Shown: positions 34,871 through 43,364 of the stretch, piece by piece
How the letters are laid out: each line of letters begins with the position of its first letter
Numbering within the stretch: the first letter of the stretch is position 1
Translations under genes and position numbers: made by a program
Source of the DNA: Actinoplanes philippinensis
GTDB lineage: Bacteria; Actinomycetota; Actinomycetes; Mycobacteriales; Micromonosporaceae
DNA length: 64,000 nucleotides
Reading direction: 5' to 3'
Assembly (NCBI RefSeq): GCF_900113015.1
Contig: NZ_FONV01000025.1
Span: 1-64,000 of the forward strand
Notes under the pieces: model-generated
What the model saw: the letters and a program-made list of their open reading frames with translations, nothing else
What the model was told of the DNA's origin: nothing
The model's database searches: none

Positions 34871-36099
34871 CCAAGCGCAAGATCGTCCTCGCTTTCTCCG
34901 GTGGTCTGGACACCTCGTACGCCCTCGTGGACTTCCGCGAGAAGGGCTGGGACGTGGTGACCGCCAACATCGACACCGGTGGCCTGCACAGCGGTGAGGC
35001 CGAGGTGGTCAAGGCGCGCGCCGAGGAGCTGGGCGCCGTCGAGCACCATGTCGTCGACGCCCGCGCGGAGCTCTACGACCGGGTGATCACCTACGCGATC
35101 AAGGCGAATTACCTGCGCAACGGCGCCTACCCGTCGTGTGTCGGCGCGGAGCGGCTGATCCAGGCGGAGAAGGTCGTCCAGGTCGCACTGGAGGTCGGCG
35201 CGGACGCGGTGGCGCACGGCTCGACCGGCGCGGGCGCCGACCACGTCCGTTACGACGCGGTGATCCGGGCGCTGGCCCCGCATCTGGAGATCGTCACCCC
35301 GATCCGCGACGAGCGGCTCACCCGCGAGGGCGAGACCGAGTTCCTCCGGTCGCGGGGTTACGAGGTCAGCGAGAAGGTCAAGCTCTACTCGATCAACGAG
35401 GGCCTGATCGGCACGTCGATCGGCGGCGAGGAGACCTACGGCTCCTGGGAGTATCTGCCGGAGTCGGCCTGGACCTACACCAAGTCGATCGACGAGGCCC
35501 CGGAGAAGGGCGTCGAGCTGCTGATCAGCTTCGACAAGGGCGAGGTCGTCTCGGCGGTCACGGCGGACGGCACGCCGCTGCCGAACGAGAACAACTACGA
35601 CATCCTGTCCGCCCTCAACGTCCTCGGCGGCGAGCACGGCGTCGGCCGGGGCATCCACATGGGCTCCACCATGGTCGGCAACCTGGCCCGTGTCGGTTTC
35701 GAGGCGCCGGGCATGCTGATCCTCATCGCGGCGCACCGCGAGCTGGAGAAACTGGTCCTGTCGAACCGGCAGCAGGCCACCAAGGCCACGCTCGGCAACA
35801 CCTACGGCGACCTGCTGCACGAGGCCGTCTACTTCGACCCGATCATGGACGACTTCCGCGCCTTCCTGGACTCCAGCCAGACCCGGGTCACCGGCACCGT
35901 GCGGGTCCTGCTGCACAAGGGCAACATCGTGCTCCTCGGCAGCAGGAGCCCGCACAGCCTGCTGGACGCGGCGACCCGCTCGGGTGTCGTCTACGGCCAC
36001 GGGTCGTCGCTGTGGACCGGCGAGCAGGCCCGCGCGTTCGCCCACATGTACTCGGTGCCGGGCGCCATCCAGCGCGCCGCGGCGAACCCGGCCGAGTAG
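34867..36099 (+). CDS. argG: Argininosuccinate synthase (non-canonical subtype)
   Basis: A 410-residue ATP-dependent ligase joining citrulline and aspartate. The PP-loop is AFSGGLDTS (9-17), with AHGSTGAGADHVRY downstream for the citrulline/aspartate site. The sequence differs clearly from the usual actinobacterial ArgG (AYSGGLDTS...IDLGQGG) as I remember it: it has VTANIDTGGLHSGE and INEGLIGTSIGGEETYGSW, closer to the type I associate with Bacteroidetes and other phyla. This suggests replacement by transfer. It overlaps the upstream unknown gene by 4 nt and abuts the convergent dapE stop with no gap. Confidence 0.94.
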   Translation: MTKRKIVLAFSGGLDTSYALVDFREKGWDVVTANIDTGGLHSGEAEVVKARAEELGAVEHHVVDARAELYDRVITYAIKANYLRNGAYPSCVGAERLIQAEKVVQVALEVGADAVAHGSTGAGADHVRYDAVIRALAPHLEIVTPIRDERLTREGETEFLRSRGYEVSEKVKLYSINEGLIGTSIGGEETYGSWEYLPESAWTYTKSIDEAPEKGVELLISFDKGEVVSAVTADGTPLPNENNYDILSALNVLGGEHGVGRGIHMGSTMVGNLARVGFEAPGMLILIAAHRELEKLVLSNRQQATKATLGNTYGDLLHEAVYFDPIMDDFRAFLDSSQTRVTGTVRVLLHKGNIVLLGSRSPHSLLDAATRSGVVYGHGSSLWTGEQARAFAHMYSVPGAIQRAAANPAE

Positions 36100-37158
36100 T
36101 CAGCTGAGCCAGGTGGTGAGCACGTGCAGGGCCTGCCGGATCTCCGGCACCAGCACGTGCTCGCCGTCGGTGTGCGCCTGCAGCGGGTCGCCGGGCCCGA
36201 AGTTGACCGCCGGCACGCCCAGCGCGGCGAACCGTGACACGTCGGTCCACCCCAGCTTGGCCTGCGGCTCCCGGCCGACCAGCTCGACGAACTCCTTGGC
36301 GGCCGGCCGGTCCAGCCCGGGCCGCGACCCCGGCGCCGCGTCGGTCACCTCCAGCTCGAACCCGGCGAACACCTCCCGTAGGTGCGCCTCGGCCTGGGCC
36401 ACGTCACGGTCCGGAGCGAAGCGGTGGTTGATGTGCACCGTGCACAGGTCGGGGATCACGTTGCCGGCGATGCCGCCCTCGATCTTCACCGCGTTGAGCC
36501 CCTCGTGATACTGCAACCCGTCAACGATCGGCTGCCGCGGCACGTAGGCGCGCAGCACGTCGAGCACTGCGCCCGCGCTGTGGATGGCGTTGCTGCCCTT
36601 CCACGAGCGCGCCGAGTGCGCCGCCACACCGGGCACGGTGATCTTCACCCGCATGGTGCCCTGGCAGCCGCCCTCGACCGTGCCGTCGGACGGCTCACCG
36701 AGGATCGCGAAATCGCCGACGAGCCACTCCGGGTGGTTGCGCACGAGCCGGCCGAGCCCGTTGAGCCGGGCCGCGACCTCCTCGTGGTCGTAGAAGACGT
36801 AGGTCACGTCATAGCGCGGCTCGGTCAGCGTCGCCGCCAGGTGCAGCGCCATCGCGACGCCGGCTTTCATGTCGACGGTGCCGCGCCCGCGCAGCACGTC
36901 GCCGTCGACGACGACCGGCAGGTTGTCGGCGATCGGCACGGTGTCGAGATGCCCGGCGATCACCACCCGGGTCGGCCGGCCCAGCGACGTCCGCGCCACC
37001 ACCGCGTCACCGTCACGCAGCACCTCGAGGTGCGGACAGGCGCGCAGGGCGCTCTCCACGGCGTCGGCCAGGGCCTTCTCGTCGCCGCTGACGGACGGAA
37101 TGTCACAGATGGTCCGAGTGAGATCTACTACATCACCGGTCAGATCGAGGCTGGTCAT
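36100..37158 (-). CDS. dapE: Succinyl-diaminopimelate desuccinylase
   Basis: A 352-residue M20-family metallopeptidase. Metal-binding and catalytic residues are visible: His70 and Asp72 (GHLDTVP), Asp96 (GTVDMKAG), Glu126/Glu127 (DHEEVAA). GWTDVSRFAALGVPAVNFGPGD near the C-terminus is the actinobacterial DapE signature, so succinyl-DAP is the expected substrate, for lysine and peptidoglycan. An acetylornithine deacetylase role is less likely because argJ is present. It lies on the opposite strand between argG and argH, its stop immediately adjacent to the argG stop, and a palindrome (37182-37193) precedes its start. Confidence 0.9.
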   Translation of the reverse strand: MTSLDLTGDVVDLTRTICDIPSVSGDEKALADAVESALRACPHLEVLRDGDAVVARTSLGRPTRVVIAGHLDTVPIADNLPVVVDGDVLRGRGTVDMKAGVAMALHLAATLTEPRYDVTYVFYDHEEVAARLNGLGRLVRNHPEWLVGDFAILGEPSDGTVEGGCQGTMRVKITVPGVAAHSARSWKGSNAIHSAGAVLDVLRAYVPRQPIVDGLQYHEGLNAVKIEGGIAGNVIPDLCTVHINHRFAPDRDVAQAEAHLREVFAGFELEVTDAAPGSRPGLDRPAAKEFVELVGREPQAKLGWTDVSRFAALGVPAVNFGPGDPLQAHTDGEHVLVPEIRQALHVLTTWLS

Positions 37159-37181
37159 GTTGCAAACTTATCAGATCAACG

Positions 37182-37193
37182 GCATTTTTATGC
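37182..37193. promoter_or_regulatory. Candidate ARG box upstream of dapE/argH
   Basis: GCATTTTTATGC is an inverted repeat with an AT-only centre, 24 bp upstream of the dapE ATG and about 170 bp before argH. AT-rich CAT/ATG dyads are the ArgR operator pattern. It is conspicuous in this GC-rich background but may equally be part of a promoter. Confidence 0.4.
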
Positions 37194-37365
37194 GTACGGC
37201 TATGTGAGCCGCCGCCGGCCGGCACGCGACGCGGGCGGCCGGCTCGATCACCGCGCGGCCGCCGGGCTCGTGCGAGCGAGACGGCCACGTGTCCCACCCA
37301 GCGCGATGCCGCCGGGCCGGGACCCGGCGTGCACGGCTCAGCGATAGGGTCAGGAAGGTAACGAA

Positions 37366-38817
37366 ATGAACGGACGAGGAGAAGGTGTGTCGGAGAGCGA
37401 CGAGCCGACGAGGCTGTGGGGTGGCCGTTTCGCCGGTGGTCCGGCGGAGGCGCTGGCCCGGCTGAGCGTCAGCGTCCAGTTCGACTGGCGGCTCGCGCCG
37501 TATGATCTGCTGGCCTCCCGCGCGCACGCCCGGGTGCTGGCCAACGCGGGTCTGCTCGACGCCGACGAGCTGGGCCGGATCCTCGCGGCGCTGGACGATC
37601 TGGCCTCGGCCTGCGCGGCCGGCGAGTTCCGTCCGACGATCGAGGACGAGGACGTCCACACCGCCCTGGAGCGCGGCCTGCTGGAGCGTCTCGGCACGCT
37701 CGGCGGCAAGCTGCGGGCCGGCCGCTCCCGCAACGATCAGGTCGCCACCGATCTGCGGCTCTACCTGCGTGATCACGCCCGCGGCGTGGCCGTCGCGCTG
37801 ATCGAGCTGGCCGACGCGCTGACCGAGCAGGCGGCCCGCAACGTCGACACCCCGGCGCCCGGCATGACCCACGTGCAGCACGCGCAGCCGGTCAGCTTCG
37901 GTCACTGGCTGCTCGCCCACGTGCAGCCGCTGCTGCGTGACCTGGAGCGGCTGCGCGACTGGGACACCCGGACCGCGATCAGCCCGCTCGGCTCCGGCGC
38001 CCTGGCCGGTTCGTCGCTGCCGCTCGACCCGGCGGCCGTCGCCAAGGAGCTGGGTTTCACCGCGCCCGCGGCCAACTCGATGGACGCCGTCGCCGACCGT
38101 GACTTCGTGGCCGAGTTCCTCTTCGTGACCGCGCTGATCGGCGTGCACCTCTCCCGCCTCGGCGAGGAGGTCGTCCTCTGGACGTCGACCGAGTTCGGCT
38201 GGGTCGAGCTGGACGACGCGTTCGCCACCGGGTCGTCGATCATGCCGCAGAAGAAGAACGCGGACATCGCCGAGCTGGCGCGGGGCAAGAGCGGCCGGCT
38301 CGTCGGCGGTCTCGTCGCGGTGCTGACCATGCTCAAGGGCCTGCCCCTGACGTATGACCGCGACATGCAGGAGGACAAGGAGCCCGCCTTCGACGCGGTC
38401 GACACCCTGGAGCTGCTGCTGCCCGCGCTGGCCGGGATGATCTCGACGATGACGGTCCGGGTGGACCGGCTGGCCGCGGCCGCCCCGGTCGGCTTCTCGC
38501 TCGCCACCGAGGTCGCCGACTGGCTGGTCCGCAAGGGCGTGCCGTTCCGCGAGGCGCACGAAATCACCGGCAAGCTGGTGGCGCTCTGCTCGGCCCGCGA
38601 GTGCGAGCTGGAGGACGTGACCGACGACGATCTGAAGACGATCAGCGAGCACCTGGACCCGTCGGTGCGCGAGGTGCTGTCCGTGTCGTCGGCGCTCGCG
38701 GCCCGTACCACTCCGGGCTCGACCGGTCCCGGCCCGGTCGCCGACCAGCTCGCCACCGTGCAGCACAAGCTCGACAACTGGCGTCAGTGGGCCGTCGAGA
38801 AGGTCGTGCCCCGATAA
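37366..38817 (+). CDS. argH: Argininosuccinate lyase
   Basis: A 483-residue fumarase/aspartase-superfamily enzyme releasing arginine and fumarate. The signature GSSIMPQKKN (289-298) is complete, with Ala in place of the common Pro after it. LRAGRSRNDQVATDLRLYLR (about 116-135) and THVQHAQPVSFGHW (168-181) are the other conserved regions. ATG 37366 has AGGAAGG 7 bases upstream; GTG 37387 with GAGGAGAAGG is an equally plausible start and gives the usual short N-terminus. It is separated from the main arg operon by the inverted dapE and so has its own promoter. Confidence 0.95.
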   Translation: MNGRGEGVSESDEPTRLWGGRFAGGPAEALARLSVSVQFDWRLAPYDLLASRAHARVLANAGLLDADELGRILAALDDLASACAAGEFRPTIEDEDVHTALERGLLERLGTLGGKLRAGRSRNDQVATDLRLYLRDHARGVAVALIELADALTEQAARNVDTPAPGMTHVQHAQPVSFGHWLLAHVQPLLRDLERLRDWDTRTAISPLGSGALAGSSLPLDPAAVAKELGFTAPAANSMDAVADRDFVAEFLFVTALIGVHLSRLGEEVVLWTSTEFGWVELDDAFATGSSIMPQKKNADIAELARGKSGRLVGGLVAVLTMLKGLPLTYDRDMQEDKEPAFDAVDTLELLLPALAGMISTMTVRVDRLAAAAPVGFSLATEVADWLVRKGVPFREAHEITGKLVALCSARECELEDVTDDDLKTISEHLDPSVREVLSVSSALAARTTPGSTGPGPVADQLATVQHKLDNWRQWAVEKVVPR

Positions 38818-38883
38818 TCCCTCTCCTCGTCCGGCAGCAAGTGTGGCCGGCGGGTGCTCGGTGGTAATCCGTGTCACTGTTCG

Positions 38884-38915
38884 ACGGGAGCGGCTCCGGC
38901 CGCTCCCGTTTCTGT
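38884..38915 (+). terminator. Terminator after argH
   Basis: A 10-bp perfect stem (acgggagcgg at 38884-38893 with ccgctcccgt at 38900-38909) has a 6-nt loop and a T-rich tail (ttctgt). It separates argH from the DUF4132 paralogue beginning at 38941. Confidence 0.7.
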
Positions 38916-38940
38916 CGGGGGTCGCCGGTAGCGTGCCGGC

Positions 38941-41900
38941 ATGCCGTTCGAGTTGCCCGAGCCCTGGCTTTCCCAGCTGCACCCGCGACGCGGTGGGGCT
39001 GGCGTCCGCCCGGTCCAGCCCGACCCGCGGGCCCGGGAGGTCGTCGACAGGCAGACCCGTGAGCTGCCCGGGTTCGTGCCCGGCGTGCTCGCCAGCGAGT
39101 TCACCGACCCGGAGTTGCGTGCGGCGGCCCAGGCTCCGGCGTCGGTCACCGGCGCGGCCGTCGTCGCGTTCGCAACGAGGGCGCTGGACTGGCAGGAAAA
39201 TCTGCGGCATCCGTGGTTCGCCGACCTGTGGCTCGCCGAGCGGGGCCTGCGGTTCGCCGCCGAGGCAGCCGTGGAGCTCTACACGCTGACCCTGGCGGCC
39301 GAGGGCGATCGGCCGCCCCGCCGGGCGCTCCGGCGCGACGGCACGGAGACCGTGGGTGTGCGCCGCCGCCGGCCCGACGACGACGGGCTCGCGGTCGGGC
39401 TCTTCTTCGACCCCGATTTCCTGGTGCTGCTGAGGGTCCGGGCCGCCCTGGCGGCCGCGCCCGACGACGTGCACGCGGAGATCGTCGACGTTCTCGCCGG
39501 CTACCGCGGAAAGGGTCGCCACGCCCGCTGCGCCACCTCGGTCCTCGTCCCGTCCCGCACCGACTGGGTGGAGCAGGATTGGGTGGAGGCACTCACCGAG
39601 CGCGACTTCCGTCGCGCCGGGATGCTGCTGACCGCGATCACCACCGCGGACCAGGCTGCCGCCGCACGTCGTGCCGCCGACGCCATGTCCATCGGGTGGC
39701 GTGGCCGGGATGCCACCGTCGTCGAGGGCCTCGGCCCGGCCCTCGCGTCGGGCCTGCTGCTGGACTGGTTCGACCGGGTCCGCGCGACCCGTGCCGACAC
39801 CCGCCGCGACCTGTTGAGCCTGATCGCCGTGCTGCCGGTCGACGAGGCGATGCGCGGCCTCCTCGACCGTCTCGGCCAGCGGCACGTGCGCGAGGCGCTG
39901 CTCGACGCCGCCGCCCGCTTCCCGGAGCGGGCGCTACGGCTGCTCTCCGCCCAGGCCGTCAAGCCCGCGGTCACCGACCTGCTGTCCGCCCGGGTGCGGG
40001 CGGACCCGGCGCTCGCCGAGCGGGTCGCGGCCGAGTTGACAGGGGCTCAGGCGGCCCGCATCCGGGAGCACCTGACCGGCATGACCGCCGTCGTGCCGGC
40101 CCCACCGGAGGCGCTGCCACCGCTGCTCGCCGATCCGCCCTGGCGCGGGCGGCGACCGGCCCCGGTAATCCTCGACCTGACGGCGCCCGAGTCACCGACC
40201 ATCGCGAATTGGCTACCCGGCGAGCGCGAGAAGTGGCTGTCGACCCCGATCGACCTGCCGGACGCAACGTCCCCCACCACCACGGTCGGCCCCGCCGAAG
40301 AGGCCGCCGCCCCCAGTTCGGGGGTGCCGGCCCCGCCAACCGGCCCCGCGGGTGCTGTGTCTGCCGTGGGTGCGGGGGAGTCGGGCACTTCTGCTGGTCT
40401 GGCGGGTGGCGTGTCTGCCGTGGGTGCGGGGGAGTCGGGCACTTCTGCTGGTCTGGCGGGTGGTGCGTCTGCCGTGAGTTCGGGGGTGGAGGTCACGCTC
40501 GTCGGTCTGGCGGGCAGGGCGTCTGCCGTCGATTCCGGGGAGAGGTTCGCTGTGGCCCCGATGGACTGGGACGCCATCGCCGACCGGCTGCGGCGTGGAG
40601 AGCCGGTGGACCCGCCGGCTGCGGCCGCGTTCTTCGTCGCCGCGCCGGAGGAACTGGCCCGGCCTCTGCTCGCCGACTGGCATCCGGCGCCCGTGCCCGG
40701 GTGCGGTTCATGGATGCGGCGGATCGTCGCCCGGTTCGAGGCGTACGCGTTGTTGCCTCTGCGGCGTCTGGCCTTCCACGACTCGGCGGTGGCCATGCCG
40801 CTGATGCTGCCGTTCGCGTCCGGGGACATTCCGTGGCGCATGCAGGTGCGTCTGCATGATCAGGGGCAGTCCGGTTCAGTGGCGAGAGCCTGGCTGGGGC
40901 GGCATCCCGAGTGTGCCGCCCGCTATCTGGTGCCCCGTGCGTTCGGCACCAGCGACCTGGTCCGGCGTTCGGCACAGCACACACTGGTGTACATGGTGGC
41001 CGCCGGTCACGCGGAGACCCTCCGTGCGGTCGCCGCCTCCTACGGCCCGGAGGCCGCGACCGCTGTGGAGACGCTGATCGACACCGATCCGCTGGCGATC
41101 CTGCCCACGAAACTCCCCGCCATTCCGAAGTGGTTCGATCCCGCCGCCCTGCCACCGGTCCGCCTTCGACGACCATCCATCCTGCCGCCGCCCCCTGACG
41201 AGATCGCGCGGGCCGGTTCGGCTGTGGGTGACGGGATTGCGCGGGCTGGTTCGGCTGTGGGTGACGGGATTGCGCGGGCTGGTTCGGCTGTGGGTGACGG
41301 GATTGCGCGGGCTGGTTCGGCTGCGGGTGACGGGATTGCGCGGGCTGGTTCGGCTGCGGGGTCCGAGATGGTGCGGGCCGGTTCGGCTGTGGGTGACGGG
41401 ATTGCGCGGGCTGGTTCGGCTGTGGGATCCGAGATGGTGCGGGCCGGTTCGGCTGTGAGTGACGGGGTCGCGCGGGCTGGTTCGGCTGTGGGTGACGGGG
41501 TCGCGCGGGCTGGTTCGGCTGAGGGCCAGGAGCCGACGCGGCCCACGGCGGCACTGGGTGATGGCGGGACGGACGGGGGCCGGGTGGCTCTCGTTCTGCC
41601 GACGAAGGTGTTGCGTGAGCTGGCGATGGTGTTCGCACTGCACAGGCCGCTCGAGCCGTATGCGGGACTGGAGGTCGTCCGGGAGGCTTGTGAGCCGGTG
41701 GATCTCGCGCGGTTCGCATGGGGGGTGTTCGAGGCCTGGCTGGCCGCCGGCGCGAGCGGCAGGCAGGGCTGGGCGCTGGAGGTGCTCGGTGCGGTCGGGG
41801 ACGACGAGACCGTGCGACGGCTCACGCCGCTGATCATGGAATGGCCGGGGCAGAGCGGGCACGCCCGTGCGGTGACCGGTCTGAGTGTCCTCACCGAGAT

Positions 41901-42957
41901 CGGCACCGAGGTCGCGTTGGTGCACCTCAACCGTATCGCCGAGCGTTCGCGATATGCGGGTCTGCGCACTGCCGCCCAGCGCCAGGTCGGCCTGGTGGCC
42001 GGGCAGCTGGGCCTCACCGCCGAGCAACTCGCCGACCGCCTGGTGCCGGGTTTCGGGCTGGATGACGACGGGAGCCTGACGCTCGACTACGGAGCACGGA
42101 GCTTCGCCGTGCGGTTCGACGAGGAGCTGAGACCGTGCGTCGTGGACGGTGCCGGGAAGCCTCTCAAGAACCTGCCGAAACCGGGGGCGAAGGACGATGC
42201 CGAGCGGGCGGCCGCCGCCTATCAACGTTTCGCGGTCCTGAAGAAGGATGTCCGGAGGGTCGCCGCCGATCAGATCCGCCGTCTGGAACGCGCCATGGTC
42301 ACCGGCCGTCGCTGGCCGGAGGAGGAGTTCCGGCGTTTCTTCGCCGAGCATCCGCTGCTGCGCCACCCGGCCCGGCGGTTGCTCTGGGGCCGTTTCGACA
42401 CGACGAGTGCGTTCGACCCGAAGGGTGGGCTGGTCGGCGCCTTCCGGGTGGCCGAGGACGGCACGTTCGCCGACGTGCACGACGAGGCCGTTGAGATCGG
42501 TACCGGCGAGGTGGTCGGTGTGGTCCATCCGGTTCATCTGGGTGAGACGCTGCCGCTCTGGTCGGAGATCTTCGCCGACTACCGGATCCTTCAGCCGTTC
42601 CCGCAGGTCGGGCGGGAGACCGCAGCCTTCACCGAGGCCGAGGTGGCGGGCGGTGTGCTCACTCGCTTCCAGGGGCGGACGGTGTCGTCCCGCGCCCTTC
42701 TGGGCCTGGAGAGCCGCGGCTGGCGACGGGGGACAATGCGTGACGATCGCGTCCAGGTCAGCGTGACGCCGGCTCTTGCCGACGGGCTCGAGCTGGAGCT
42801 GAACCCCGGCATCGTCCACGGCGCCGTGGACATCTTTCCGGAGCAGACACTCGGCCCGCTCCGGTTCAGCGGTGGCGCGGCGAGGCTGGATGACTTGGAT
42901 CCGGTGGTGGTCTCCGAGGTGATCCGCGATCTGGAGCAGCTGACCAGCGGCCACTGA
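38941..42957 (+). CDS. Stand-alone DUF4132 protein with repeat insertions
   Basis: A 1338-residue paralogue of the cassette protein at 6087-9392. Matching blocks by eye include PGER-x-x-W, PPVRL, GDDETVRRLTP, LKKDVRR-x-AADQIRRLERAMV (near 1097), HPLLRHPARRLLWGRF and EIFADYRILQPFPQ. Two repeat blocks are inserted: about residues 471-526 (19-residue units) and 753-862 (ten 11-residue units), each at a point where the other copy has only a short linker. No MoxR or VWA gene is adjacent; it has its own terminators on both sides. ATG 38941 is the first before the helical N-terminus. Function is unknown. Confidence 0.83.
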   Translation: MPFELPEPWLSQLHPRRGGAGVRPVQPDPRAREVVDRQTRELPGFVPGVLASEFTDPELRAAAQAPASVTGAAVVAFATRALDWQENLRHPWFADLWLAERGLRFAAEAAVELYTLTLAAEGDRPPRRALRRDGTETVGVRRRRPDDDGLAVGLFFDPDFLVLLRVRAALAAAPDDVHAEIVDVLAGYRGKGRHARCATSVLVPSRTDWVEQDWVEALTERDFRRAGMLLTAITTADQAAAARRAADAMSIGWRGRDATVVEGLGPALASGLLLDWFDRVRATRADTRRDLLSLIAVLPVDEAMRGLLDRLGQRHVREALLDAAARFPERALRLLSAQAVKPAVTDLLSARVRADPALAERVAAELTGAQAARIREHLTGMTAVVPAPPEALPPLLADPPWRGRRPAPVILDLTAPESPTIANWLPGEREKWLSTPIDLPDATSPTTTVGPAEEAAAPSSGVPAPPTGPAGAVSAVGAGESGTSAGLAGGVSAVGAGESGTSAGLAGGASAVSSGVEVTLVGLAGRASAVDSGERFAVAPMDWDAIADRLRRGEPVDPPAAAAFFVAAPEELARPLLADWHPAPVPGCGSWMRRIVARFEAYALLPLRRLAFHDSAVAMPLMLPFASGDIPWRMQVRLHDQGQSGSVARAWLGRHPECAARYLVPRAFGTSDLVRRSAQHTLVYMVAAGHAETLRAVAASYGPEAATAVETLIDTDPLAILPTKLPAIPKWFDPAALPPVRLRRPSILPPPPDEIARAGSAVGDGIARAGSAVGDGIARAGSAVGDGIARAGSAAGDGIARAGSAAGSEMVRAGSAVGDGIARAGSAVGSEMVRAGSAVSDGVARAGSAVGDGVARAGSAEGQEPTRPTAALGDGGTDGGRVALVLPTKVLRELAMVFALHRPLEPYAGLEVVREACEPVDLARFAWGVFEAWLAAGASGRQGWALEVLGAVGDDETVRRLTPLIMEWPGQSGHARAVTGLSVLTEIGTEVALVHLNRIAERSRYAGLRTAAQRQVGLVAGQLGLTAEQLADRLVPGFGLDDDGSLTLDYGARSFAVRFDEELRPCVVDGAGKPLKNLPKPGAKDDAERAAAAYQRFAVLKKDVRRVAADQIRRLERAMVTGRRWPEEEFRRFFAEHPLLRHPARRLLWGRFDTTSAFDPKGGLVGAFRVAEDGTFADVHDEAVEIGTGEVVGVVHPVHLGETLPLWSEIFADYRILQPFPQVGRETAAFTEAEVAGGVLTRFQGRTVSSRALLGLESRGWRRGTMRDDRVQVSVTPALADGLELELNPGIVHGAVDIFPEQTLGPLRFSGGAARLDDLDPVVVSEVIRDLEQLTSGH
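40351..40518 (+). repeat. 57-bp in-frame tandem repeats
   Basis: Two near-identical 57-bp units (40351-40407, 40408-40464) and a third of 54 bp (40465-40518) encode AVSAVGAGESGTSAGLAG-like peptides; a fourth is degenerate. All lengths are multiples of three. Confidence 0.9.
41197..41526 (+). repeat. Ten 33-bp in-frame tandem repeats
   Basis: Ten contiguous 33-bp units encode DGIARAGSAVG and variants (SEMVRAGSAVG, DGVARAGSAVG). Variants alternate irregularly, indicating past unequal exchange or slippage. They lie between two conserved blocks of the DUF4132 protein. Confidence 0.95.
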
Positions 42958-42982
42958 CCAGCGGCCACGAACAAGAGCCGGG

Positions 42983-43021
42983 AAAGGCGGTGACGGGCAC
43001 TCGCCCGTCACCGCCTTTTTA
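42983..43021 (+). terminator. Strong rho-independent terminator
   Basis: A perfect 16-bp stem (42983-42998 with 43003-43018) has a 4-nt loop and ends in a run of T, 25 bp after the DUF4132 stop. It is the strongest terminator in the window. Confidence 0.92.
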
Positions 43022-43273
43022 CATTGCGGCCCCCTTCGGTCAAGCCACACCACAGACCACGACGCAATCCAGCATGGTTTTTCAGTTCACCGTGCAAGAA
43101 GTTTCATCGAGGACGCGCCGCAAATCACCGGGCAAGGACTATAGCTGTAAGTTCCTGTAACCCACTTGCATGTCCCCGACGTGCCGGCACAGCGGTCCAC
43201 AGGTAACAGAACGGCTGCTGGAGACCGCTTTCTCGCCCGCGATGCCGGAATCGTGCGGGTTCGAGCGTCCGCC

Positions 43274-43322
43274 CTTGTTGCAAGTTGATTCGCAAGGGGT
43301 TTCTAAGCACGAAACTTCTTGC
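43274..43322. promoter_or_regulatory. Candidate LacI/MalR operator region of malE
   Basis: CTTGTTGCAAG (43274-43284), GCAAG (43292-43296) and CTTGC (43318-43322) cluster 43-91 bp before malE. CTTGC/GCAAG half-sites also form the palindrome upstream of the LacI gene (47821-47832), so the same regulator may bind both. Confidence 0.5.
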
Positions 43323-43364
43323 TACGGTCCGGTCGTCACCAAGCAGGTCTTCAAGGAGCGCATC

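Larger units (their letters stand above)
42958..43364. other. Gap between DUF4132 gene and malE
   Basis: About 400 bases holding the terminator at 42983-43021 and, from about 43270, repeated CTTG/CAAG elements upstream of malE. The stretch 43022-43270 shows no gene or RNA I can support. Confidence 0.6.

Noticed and set aside
36100..37158. ArgE (acetylornithine deacetylase) instead of DapE
   Set aside because: The C-terminal GWTDVSRFAALG and GPGD motifs fit actinobacterial DapE, and argJ already releases ornithine.
37171..39885. A 904-codon open frame on the minus strand across argH
   Set aside because: It runs antisense to argH and the start of the DUF4132 gene. Composition is typical of antisense frames in GC-rich DNA and no domain is visible.
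41197..41526. CRISPR-like array of 33-bp repeats
   Set aside because: Units are contiguous without spacers, stay in frame with a conserved protein, and no cas genes are near.
40876..43053. A 725-codon minus-strand frame across the DUF4132 paralogue
   Set aside because: It is antisense to a gene with recognisable conserved blocks, and its repeats are simply the reverse of the 33-bp units.
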